From an uncultured Gammaproteobacteria bacterium (GTDB lineage: Bacteria; Pseudomonadota; Gammaproteobacteria; GCA-001735895), in contig CALJQI010000383.1 of NCBI GenBank assembly GCA_937980285.1, positions 1-7,015 on the forward strand: a DNA stretch of 7,015 bases, given 5' to 3'. The position numbers and the translations under genes were made by a program. Numbering within the stretch: position 1 is the first letter of the stretch; each line of letters starts with the position of its first letter. Under the pieces are notes generated by a model that was not told where the DNA came from, did no database searches, and worked only from the letters and a program-made list of their open reading frames with translations. Below, piece after piece: positions 1 to 5,200 of the stretch.

Positions 1-100
1 TCCAGTCATGTTGACGCTTAAATCCTTTCGCATGATCAAGTTTATTTTGTGCTGCTTTGGCATGGGAAAGTGCAATTCCTTGTTCTGCATTATCATCCAT
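1..100 (-). CDS. Unrecognised small hydrophilic protein, N-terminal fragment (cut by window edge)
   Basis: The minus strand opens with ATG at 100-98 and stays open for 33 codons to the window edge. The start is well supported: GGAGGTGA (107-114 on the plus strand as TCACCTCC) lies 6 bases upstream and matches the anti-Shine-Dalgarno end of 16S rRNA over 8 bases. The visible peptide starts MDDNAEQGIALSHAKAAQNK and continues with a second His-Ala-Lys triplet (SHAK, then DHAK), so it is polar, rich in Ala, Lys, His and Gln, and probably helical. It has no signal peptide or membrane segment in the visible part. I do not recognise the family and no function can be given. It is divergent from the hemerythrin-like gene, with 321 bases between the two starts. 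The ribosome site makes me fairly sure it is translated; the rest of the gene lies outside. Confidence 0.6.
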   Translation of the reverse strand, partial: MDDNAEQGIALSHAKAAQNKLDHAKGFKRQHDW

Positions 101-106
101 CGTGAA

Positions 107-114
107 TCACCTCC
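107..114 (-). promoter_or_regulatory. Strong Shine-Dalgarno site of the leftmost gene
   Basis: Reading the minus strand, GGAGGTGA stands 6 bases before the ATG at 100. Eight consecutive bases match the 16S rRNA tail complement, the best ribosome binding site in the window. It fixes the start of a gene of which only 33 codons are visible. Confidence 0.75.
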
Positions 115-304
115 AGTTATTCATAACAACCATTGTACGCAGCTGTGTCGTGTAAAAACCAGCGTCTTTTGTTGGCCGAGGAACGAAGCTCAGCGTTAGC
201 GTTTCAGGGTCTGCTTACGAGAAAACTGCCGCCCATAGACTAAAAAATCAGCGGCGATAACCGACCTAGAACAGACATTCTTTTATTATTTTTCAATCCT
301 TATC

Positions 305-321
305 TAAGAGAAATGTTCTTA
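305..321. promoter_or_regulatory. Candidate operator: TAAGA-N7-TCTTA inverted repeat
   Basis: TAAGA (305-309) and TCTTA (317-321) are exact reverse complements around a 7-base centre, about 100 bases upstream of the hemerythrin-like start. CTTATCT also occurs twice here (299-305 and 318-324), 19 bases apart. The symmetry and position would suit a dimeric repressor, but the spacing does not match the NsrR operator (11-1-11), the obvious candidate for this gene type. Short AT-rich palindromes arise easily by chance, so this is weak. Confidence 0.2.
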
Positions 322-410
322 TCTCATTTGGGTGAAGCCGTGATTCAGAAAAACAGTTAATGTGACCCAGTTTGCAACAATAATGATCGTCCTTATTCAT
401 AGTTTATATA

Positions 411-415
411 AGAGG
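411..415 (+). promoter_or_regulatory. Ribosome binding site that decides the hemerythrin-like start
   Basis: AGAGG lies 6 bases before the ATG at 422. The earlier in-frame ATG at 362 has no comparable site, and the residues between the two starts do not resemble the family, so this site favours the shorter protein. Confidence 0.55.
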
Positions 416-421
416 TTGATC

Positions 422-859
422 ATGAAATGGTTTTATCACGATCATAAAGATTTCGAATCGGCGGTATACAAGTGCCGTGTTGCCTGCGATATAGCGGACT
501 GGTCTCTGGTGCAAGATGTTTTCGCTGAAATGGCATCGAATTACAAAAATCACGTCCGTATCGAGGAAGATGTACTTTTCCCTGCCTACGATGCTCACCC
601 CGGGGCATCGAGCGGACCTACCGCTTCTCTCGAGGCCGATCATGAGCAGATATTGCATTTAATGGATCATATAGCGCAAGGTCTTGCTGAGAACGATCGA
701 GAAAGCCTTGCTGAGAATTTTTCCCTGCTATATCGAATCTTGAGAAACCATCACGAAAAAGAAGAGGAGATTTTTCTGCCGATGGCAAGCGGGGCGTTGT
801 ATTCAAACAAGGATGCCATCCTGGCTGAAATGCATAGCCTAGCCGCAAAAGGTGATTGA
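422..859 (+). CDS. Hemerythrin-like HHE cation-binding domain protein
   Basis: A 145-residue soluble protein that is essentially one hemerythrin-type four-helix bundle, a fold that binds a di-iron centre for O2 or NO sensing, iron handling or stress repair. Candidate ligands follow the family pattern: His6/His8 near the start; an HxxxE motif in the second helix (His44, Glu48, followed by the typical LFP); Asp73-His74 in the third helix; and a double-His HxxxE in the fourth (His110-His111, Glu114/Glu115, followed by IFLP). There is no signal peptide, so it is probably cytoplasmic. There is no N-terminal ScdA-type domain as in the YtfE/Ric repair proteins, so a repair role cannot be assigned. 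The ATG at 422 is chosen over the in-frame ATG at 362 because of its ribosome site. The gene stands alone, with no same-strand partner close by. The family is certain; the ligand (iron, O2 or NO) is not. Confidence 0.85.
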   Translation: MKWFYHDHKDFESAVYKCRVACDIADWSLVQDVFAEMASNYKNHVRIEEDVLFPAYDAHPGASSGPTASLEADHEQILHLMDHIAQGLAENDRESLAENFSLLYRILRNHHEKEEEIFLPMASGALYSNKDAILAEMHSLAAKGD

Positions 860-880
860 CTCCCGGGCGAAAAAGAAAAA

Positions 881-899
881 GGGGACAGATCTATTTTTC
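881..899. repeat. GGGGACAGATCTATTTTTC repeat-like motif
   Basis: This 19-base string follows an A-rich run shortly after the hemerythrin-like stop. From memory, closely similar strings (GGGGACAGAT followed by an AT-rich tail) recur many times in proteobacterial genomes, often near Y1-type (IS200/REP-associated) transposase genes. Here it sits exactly where the 5' end of a DUF3784-like gene appears to be lost, consistent with a mobile-element boundary. No transposase is in the window, and the recognition is unverified. Confidence 0.4.
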
Positions 900-1189
900 C
901 ATATTTTGCTGTTTGTATTTGCCTGGCAAATTGGCGTCAGGGGCAAGATGGAACTGATCGCGGGCTATAACCGAAAAACCGCTTCCGAGTTACCGACAAG
1001 GCCGGGCTCAGGCGGTTGACCGCGCGCACCTGGCTGCTGACCGGGTTCGGTTCGGCGCTGATGCCGCTACTGACCCACTTCGCCGCCGCTCACGCCAACG
1101 GCATGGCCCACGCCATCGGCGCATACGGCGGTTTCCAGGTCGGCATCATCGGCATGGTCATGCTGCAGGCGCGCGACTACAGCGAGTGA
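900..1189 (+). pseudogene. Broken DUF3784-like small membrane protein gene
   Basis: Two adjacent frames together encode a protein that looks like one gene. Frame one, from about 900, reads a hydrophobic stretch, then GKMELIAGYNRKTASELP, then hits a TGA at 1017-1019. Frame two, entered at about 995, continues DKAGLRRLTARTWLLTGFGS, two hydrophobic segments and an end in ARDYSE before TGA at 1187-1189. One base missing at about 991-995 would restore a single reading frame. The charged segment followed by LIAGYN is the hallmark of DUF3784 proteins, which are roughly 100 residues with about three membrane helices and no known function. The N-terminal part of the first helix and the start codon are also missing; homology appears to begin right after the repeat motif at 881-899. 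The only in-frame ATG (948) would discard the first helix. I read it as a decayed gene; a sequencing error could explain the frameshift but not the missing start. Confidence 0.5.
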
Positions 1190-1262
1190 ACCCCGGCGAC
1201 TGATCCACGAACAGCCGGGCTCTGCCTTCAAGTTGATTCCTGCCAGTTTATGACTGGGGTAT

Positions 1263-1397
1263 GGAGACGCCTGGTTCTTATGGGCATGGGTCGCTTAACG
1301 ATCCACAACAGCCCCTGAACATCGTCATTCAGGCTTCGAGCCGGAATGATGGAAACTGGCCGGGGATCGTCTCGACCAGGACTTTGTAAGCGTCTCC
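1263..1397. repeat. 135-base nested imperfect inverted repeat (MITE-like or structured RNA)
   Basis: The element is bounded by GGAGACGC (1263-1270) and its exact complement GCGTCTCC (1390-1397). Inside these pair GGTCG (1289-1293) with CGACC (1373-1377), ACGATCC (1298-1304) with GGATCGT (1364-1370), TCATTC (1325-1330) with GAATGA (1344-1349), and GGCT (1332-1335) with AGCC (1339-1342) around a three-base TCG loop. That makes about 30 nested base pairs folding into one long interrupted hairpin. It contains no open frame. A miniature inverted-repeat element or a structured RNA both fit; which one is not decidable from a single copy. Confidence 0.5.
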
Positions 1398-1470
1398 TTT
1401 AAAGAAAGCCAATCCCCTGAGAATTGTTTTTACAGGCATCCTGAAAACACCACTCGAATCAATCGGTGTA

Positions 1471-1502
1471 ATTGTCACCATATTGTCACCATATTGTCAC
1501 CG
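1471..1502. repeat. Three tandem 11-base repeats, ATTGTCACCAT
   Basis: ATTGTCACCAT occurs at 1471-1481 and 1482-1492, followed by a third copy that matches through ATTGTCACC and diverges at its last two bases (1493-1503). The 11-base period is close to one DNA helical turn, so equivalent faces of the repeats line up. The array ends about 147 bases before the ATG at 1649. It could be a multi-site operator or simply replication slippage. Confidence 0.6.
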
Positions 1503-1648
1503 TGTTTCGCACCATGGGTACTAATGAAACTCAAATTTACGATGCGAGCACGGCGAAGCAATTTGTAAGGTTTGAGATAACGGCTTGATGGTACGGTTTC
1601 GATGGATCTGCCGTGATTGAAGACTAATCTATATGGTTTAGGCATTAA

Positions 1649-1990
1649 ATGTTTCTGGCATTCAAAGAAAAACGTTTCGCGAAACGCGTCATCCAGCACC
1701 TTCTGGAAAAGTATTCGGCTGTAAGTATCGAGAATCCCGATCTGTCCGGTAAGGCGCTCTACAGGGAAATACTCATGCGCACACAGCTAATCGATCCGTT
1801 GCTTGTAGACCGGTTGTTGCAGCAGGCCGAGGACAGCGTTGATCAATGGACCGCTAGCGGAAGGGATGGACTAGGATTTCGAGAGGTCGCGCATTTCTTT
1901 ACCCTCGCCCAATACCAGGCTGCAGGTCATAAAGGGACTGTTGTTTCTTTGGAACAAATCGTTAACTCGCGGATTTCTGCGAATCTGTAA
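1649..1990 (+). CDS. Conserved-looking hypothetical protein, 113 residues
   Basis: I do not recognise a named family. The protein starts MFLAFKEKRFAKRVIQHLLE, a basic amphipathic helix. A middle region follows with paired acidic and hydrophobic spacing (LYREILMRT, then LLVDRLLQQAEDSVDQWTAS). The C-terminal half contains GLGFREVAHFFTLAQYQAAG and ends in SRISANL. It is predicted soluble, mostly helical, without a signal peptide, membrane segment or cysteine cluster. Codon use and composition look like a real gene and the frame is closed by stops on both sides. The start is less sure: only a weak AGG about 8 bases upstream precedes ATG 1649, but no upstream in-frame start exists near by, since the ATG at 1633 meets a stop after one codon. 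It stands alone, convergent with the ureohydrolase gene. No function is proposed. Confidence 0.6.
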   Translation: MFLAFKEKRFAKRVIQHLLEKYSAVSIENPDLSGKALYREILMRTQLIDPLLVDRLLQQAEDSVDQWTASGRDGLGFREVAHFFTLAQYQAAGHKGTVVSLEQIVNSRISANL

Positions 1991-2390
1991 GATTGATAAC
2001 AACTGTCGCGCCTTTGGCCCTCTAGACGGGCATTACTTTAAAACTCCTGCTTTAAATTACTGTTACGGGGCGAATCCAATGTAAACCGGGCGTCTGAAAC
2101 TGGCTTTGGCTTTAACCGATCGATGAAATGCATGCCCAAAGTCGCTCCGCTGCTGTCTCCTACCCCGGTGTTATTCGAGGACGTTCATTAAGCTGTCGAG
2201 CGATGGCATTCAGCTTTGCTTGAGGATGTAACGATAAGTCGGTGCCTCGCGCAAGCTACTGTCGCAATAAACAATTGGTATCTTCGTGGCTTTGAAAGGA
2301 TTGCTTCGTTTCGCTTGCAATGATGGAAGTTAGCCGGTTGCACTCGCGCGTAAGTTATTTTCTAGCGCCTGTTATCGAGTCTTTTTGGGC
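1991..2390. other. Convergent intergenic spacer with one dispersed repeat
   Basis: These 400 bases lie between the 3' ends of the 113-residue gene (plus) and the ureohydrolase (minus). I see no gene, no RNA I recognise, and no clear bidirectional terminator, although two facing transcripts must end here. The one identifiable item is the repeat at 2298-2323. A forward frame beginning at 2320 runs antisense into the ureohydrolase and is rejected. Confidence 0.5.
2298..2323 (-). repeat. Copy of a widespread GCGAAGCAATCC-type dispersed repeat
   Basis: On the minus strand these 26 bases read TCATTGCAAGCGAAACGAAG followed by CAATCC. That differs at two positions from the string built around GCGAGCGAAGCGAAGCAAT, which I recall as a high-copy intergenic repeat in many proteobacteria and other bacteria. 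The ends ATTGC and GCAAT are inverted repeats, as in that family. Its intergenic location between converging genes fits. Family membership is from memory only. Confidence 0.55.
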
Positions 2391-3344
2391 TCAGTCGGCC
2401 TGTCTCTGGCGGGCGCACAGGCCCATGATCATGGCGACGATGCGCGCCGCTACCAGCGCTCCGCGGCCGCCGATATCGGCGCCGGGCATCAACTCGACCA
2501 GGTTGAAGCCGGCGATGCGCGCGCGTTGCGCCGCAGCCTCGAGTATTTCCAGCATTTGCCAGTAGGAAAATCCGCCCGGCGCCGGGCCGATGACGGCGGG
2601 CACCACGGCCGGGTCCATGGCGTCGATATCGAGCGCGATATAGAGAATGCAATTTTTGGGAATCGCGGCCAGCACCGGTTCGATGCCGTTGCGCGCGACC
2701 TCGCGCATCGGGAAAAACTTGACTCCCCAGTCGAGCGCGTCCTGGCGATCCCGCGGGCGCGCGCTGCCGATGCCGCGTGCGCCCACCTGGATGATGTTTT
2801 CAACCCAGCCCATTTCCGAGGCGCGGCGCATATTGCTCGACAGGCCCATGGTTTCGCCGCCGACGTCGTCGCGCCAGTCGATGTGCGCGTCGAACTGCAG
2901 AATGGTCAGCGGCCCGTGCTGGCGATAGGCCTGCAGCACCGGGATCGGCACCGAGTCGTCGCCGCCGAGCACCAGCGGCAGCGCGCCGGCGTCGAGCACC
3001 TGGCTGACCCTGTGCGTAATGGTTTCGCGGTTGGCGGTGAAATCGGTTTCGCTGTAGTCGAGGTTGCCCCAGTCGAGCGCATGCACCGCGTCGGGCAGCA
3101 GGTAGCCGTCGATATCGAAATCGTGATGCCCGAGCACGCCGGGCCAGCCGAAGGCGGCGCGGATCGCGTCGGGCGCGGCGGCGCAATAGTTGCCGACGCT
3201 GGCGTAAGGGGTAGCCGCGGGCGCGCCCAGGAGAATGATATCGGCATCGCGGGTTTCCCCGGCTGGGGCCGTCGGCAAGTCGAAAAAACCGCCGCTCGGC
3301 GTGCCGCCGAACATGGATTTCATTTGCGGAGATTTTGAGCTCAT
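2391..3344 (-). CDS. Arginase/agmatinase-family ureohydrolase with a GGDDS metal motif
   Basis: A full-length 317-residue member of the ureohydrolase superfamily, binuclear manganese (or nickel) enzymes that hydrolyse guanidino compounds such as agmatine, arginine, guanidinobutyrate or guanidine, releasing urea or ammonia. Family motifs are in order: GGDDS at 127-131, FDAHID at 151-156 (ligands Asp152, His154, Asp156), ALDIDAMDP at 237-245 (Asp239, Asp241) and Glu284 in NLVELMPG. The first motif is normally GGDHS, whose His binds one metal; here Asp130 takes its place. The usual HG(T)-type substrate loop also differs: the segment before MRRASEMG reads MGLSSN. The substrate therefore cannot be transferred from agmatinase. 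There is no signal peptide; cytoplasmic. The ATG is only 4 bases after the cyclase stop codon with a weak ribosome site of its own, which suggests translational coupling. Family is very sure; substrate unknown. Confidence 0.88.
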   Translation of the reverse strand: MSSKSPQMKSMFGGTPSGGFFDLPTAPAGETRDADIILLGAPAATPYASVGNYCAAAPDAIRAAFGWPGVLGHHDFDIDGYLLPDAVHALDWGNLDYSETDFTANRETITHRVSQVLDAGALPLVLGGDDSVPIPVLQAYRQHGPLTILQFDAHIDWRDDVGGETMGLSSNMRRASEMGWVENIIQVGARGIGSARPRDRQDALDWGVKFFPMREVARNGIEPVLAAIPKNCILYIALDIDAMDPAVVPAVIGPAPGGFSYWQMLEILEAAAQRARIAGFNLVELMPGADIGGRGALVAARIVAMIMGLCARQRQAD

Positions 3345-3348
3345 CGTG

Positions 3349-5136
3349 TTATCCGGGGTTGTGTTCGCCGGCCAGCGACGCCAGCGTATATATTTTTATC
3401 GATCGGCTCTGGCCGCGCGCGGTGATTTCGCCAATGGCCTCGAGTTCGTCCTCTGGCAGGTGGGAAATCGAGGTCTCCGACATCAACAGGCGGGTGCCGT
3501 ACTCCTTGTTCATCGCTTCCAGGCGCGCGGCCAGGTTGACGGCGTCGCCGTGCACCGTGTAGTTGAGGCGGCCCTTGGCGCCAATTGCGCCGGCGACGAC
3601 CTGACCGGTATTGATGCCGATGCGAATGTTGATGCGCTCTCCGGCATACTCGCTGCCGGCGACCGAGGTCAGCATCGCCTGCGCCGCCCGCACCGCTTTG
3701 CGCGCGTGTTCGGGGTCGGCGACCGGGACGTTGAAGGTGGCGAGGATGGCGTCGCCCTGGAACTGGGTAACGACCCCGCCGTACTGTTCGAGGATTTCCA
3801 CCATGCGTGAAAAATAGGCGTTCAGCACGTCGACGATCTTGACCGGGCCGAGGGTCTCGGTGAGACGGGTAAAGGCTTCGATATCGCAAAACAGGATAGT
3901 GGCCTCGCTCTGCTGCACGTCGAGCTTACCGCCGCCGGCGAGTAGCGAGCTGGCGACTTCTTCCGGCACGAAGCGTCCCAGCGTGTCGCGAATCACCTCG
4001 CGCTCGCGCAGGCCGTGAACCATGTTGTTGAACGCGCCGCTGGCTTCGTCCAGTTCGCGGATACGGCTGCCGCTCAAGGATTCGATGCGATCCAGGTCGC
4101 CGTTATCGACCGCCTCGGCGGCTCGCACGATCGCCTTGACCGGAGAACTGACCTTGCGGCCGATGAAAATCGACGCGATTATCGCAAGCCCCAGTACGAT
4201 GAGCCCCGCTGTTAACGCTCTCACGGCGCGTTCGGCCTGGTCGTCGGTCATCAGGCTGGTGTTCAGGTAGGCGCCGATGGTCCAGGAGGCGGGTCCATAA
4301 CGGTCAATGTTGCGGTACAGGTAGAGGTAATAATCATCACCCCAGAAGATGCCGCTGGCCTGGGTGCCTTGCAGTGCCGAGGAGATAAAATCCGCGTCTT
4401 CGTCGGGCGACCAGATGCGTTGCAGCACCAGGTCTCCGAGCTCGTCGAGGTGGGGCAGCGGCTGCTCGAAATTGCCACTGTAAATTTGCGGATGCGCGAG
4501 CACGTAATCGCGGTTGTACAGGATAAAAGGCGTTACTCCGGTATCGGCATGAGTCACCGCCAGCAGCGCCGAAATTTCTTCTACCGGCACGATCTGCGCC
4601 AGTACCCCGATGAAATCGCCGTCGGCGTTGTATAGCGGAACGTCGTGCAGCAGAGTCGATGTATCCAGGGTGTCGGTAAAAATAGGATCTCGCCAGGCTG
4701 GCGCGTCGGTGTCCTTGACCATCTCCATGTATTCCTGGATCCAGGGCCTACTCGACCAGTCTTCATCGATTGCTACATGCTCCGCGCGATGCCAGCGTCG
4801 GCTGTGGCCCTCGCGATCGATCACCGCGATACCCGCAACATGCGGGGTTGCCGCAAAGCTGCCAAAGATATACGCGTCGAGCGCCGCCGGCTCGGACAGG
4901 TCTTTGATGTCGTTGGCCATCCACAGAGACTGCTCCCTTATCGGTTTCAGGCGCGAATCCAGGCTTTGCTCCATGCCGTCGATCAGGGTTTTGGCCTGAT
5001 CGGCCCAAAGCTGGCGGGTGGTATGCACGGCCTGTCCAAAACCGAGAAATAAAACGATGGCCACGGTGAAGGCGAGCAGGCCGCTGGTGCCGAACACGGT
5101 TATCGCGGTAATCGGGATGCGATATTTTACGGACAT
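3349..5136 (-). CDS. Membrane adenylate/guanylate cyclase: Cache-type sensor, HAMP, class III catalytic domain
   Basis: A 595-residue one-component receptor that should make cAMP or cGMP in response to an external ligand. From the ATG at 5136: membrane helix at about 8-33; extracytoplasmic double-Cache-like region at about 34-302 (typical elements RPW at 130-132, WRDPIF at 148-153, PLYNADGDFIGVL at 167-179); second helix at about 303-325; HAMP at about 326-378; class III cyclase at about 387-587. Metal ligands Asp418 (FCDIEAFT) and Asp462 (FQGDAILA) are present, as are the transition-state residues Asn534 and Arg538 (VNLAARLE). Thr527 sits in the base-selecting position, as is usual in class IIIb, but the usual partner Lys is Gln458. 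An in-frame GTG at 5160 would add 8 residues; ATG is preferred because it starts just before MSVKYRIP and the helix, with GGAG 11 bases upstream. It lies 64 bases after the oxidoreductase stop and 4 before the ureohydrolase start, so it is probably co-transcribed. Confidence 0.88.
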   Translation of the reverse strand: MSVKYRIPITAITVFGTSGLLAFTVAIVLFLGFGQAVHTTRQLWADQAKTLIDGMEQSLDSRLKPIREQSLWMANDIKDLSEPAALDAYIFGSFAATPHVAGIAVIDREGHSRRWHRAEHVAIDEDWSSRPWIQEYMEMVKDTDAPAWRDPIFTDTLDTSTLLHDVPLYNADGDFIGVLAQIVPVEEISALLAVTHADTGVTPFILYNRDYVLAHPQIYSGNFEQPLPHLDELGDLVLQRIWSPDEDADFISSALQGTQASGIFWGDDYYLYLYRNIDRYGPASWTIGAYLNTSLMTDDQAERAVRALTAGLIVLGLAIIASIFIGRKVSSPVKAIVRAAEAVDNGDLDRIESLSGSRIRELDEASGAFNNMVHGLREREVIRDTLGRFVPEEVASSLLAGGGKLDVQQSEATILFCDIEAFTRLTETLGPVKIVDVLNAYFSRMVEILEQYGGVVTQFQGDAILATFNVPVADPEHARKAVRAAQAMLTSVAGSEYAGERINIRIGINTGQVVAGAIGAKGRLNYTVHGDAVNLAARLEAMNKEYGTRLLMSETSISHLPEDELEAIGEITARGQSRSIKIYTLASLAGEHNPG

Positions 5137-5168
5137 TTTGTCGCCGGCTCCGCCAGTCACCTGTCAAG

Positions 5169-5186
5169 GGCCCTTAACTTAGGGCC
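5169..5186. other. Hairpin between oxidoreductase and cyclase genes
   Basis: GGCCCT (5169-5174) and AGGGCC (5181-5186) form a perfect 6-base-pair stem with a 6-base loop in the short gap between the two genes. There is no T tract on the minus strand, so it is not a convincing intrinsic terminator. It may be a processing or partial attenuation site that would separate cyclase from oxidoreductase expression. Confidence 0.3.
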
Positions 5187-5200
5187 TGTTGGCAGGGCGG

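Larger units (their letters stand above)
101..421. other. Divergent intergenic spacer with candidate control sites
   Basis: This AT-rich stretch separates the starts of the leftmost minus-strand gene and the plus-strand hemerythrin-like gene, so it should carry promoters for both. Towards the plus-strand gene, TTGCAA (372-377) and TATTCA (394-399), 16 bases apart, are a possible but weak sigma-70 pair. On the minus strand TACAAT, about 30 bases upstream of the Shine-Dalgarno site, resembles a -10 box without a good -35. The short forward reading frame over 8-199 crosses the minus-strand start and its ribosome site and is not credible. No RNA gene was recognised. Confidence 0.5.
1190..1648. 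other. Long non-coding stretch with repeats
   Basis: I found no credible gene in these 459 bases. The minus-strand frame over 1475-1699 would run through the 11-base repeats and into the next plus-strand gene, has no ribosome site and resembles nothing known. The stretch contains the nested inverted repeat (1263-1397), the 11-base direct repeats (1471-1502) and a small CCAGT/ACTGG hairpin (1243-1257) without a T tract. It presumably carries the promoter of the 1649 gene, but no convincing -35/-10 pair is visible. Confidence 0.5.

Noticed and set aside
8..199. 63-codon plus-strand frame at the left edge
   Set aside because: It runs antisense across the strong ribosome site and start of the minus-strand gene and has no good ribosome site of its own.
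305..321. NsrR operator upstream of the hemerythrin-like gene
   Set aside because: The half-site spacing is 7 bases between AAGA and TCTT, not the 15 expected from the 11-1-11 NsrR consensus; retained only as an unspecified palindrome.
362..421. N-terminal extension of the hemerythrin-like protein from ATG 362
   Set aside because: No Shine-Dalgarno site before 362, while ATG 422 has AGAGG at 6 bases and starts right at the family's first helix.
1243..1257. CCAGT/ACTGG hairpin as a terminator for the broken gene
   Set aside because: Only five base pairs and no T tract follows; too weak to call.
1471..1503. Iteron-type replication origin or CRISPR array
   Set aside because: Units are only 11 bases with no spacers, and no replication initiator or cas gene is in the window.
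1475..1699. 74-codon minus-strand frame
   Set aside because: Overlaps the start of the 113-residue gene and the 11-base repeats; no ribosome site and no resemblance to a known protein.
2385..3338. 317-codon plus-strand frame almost exactly opposite the ureohydrolase
   Set aside because: The equal length results from antisense codon phase in GC-rich DNA; the minus-strand product has all ureohydrolase motifs and the plus-strand product has none.
3235..3810. 191-codon plus-strand frame across the ureohydrolase-cyclase junction
   Set aside because: Overlaps two well-identified genes antisense, has no ribosome site and no recognisable domain.
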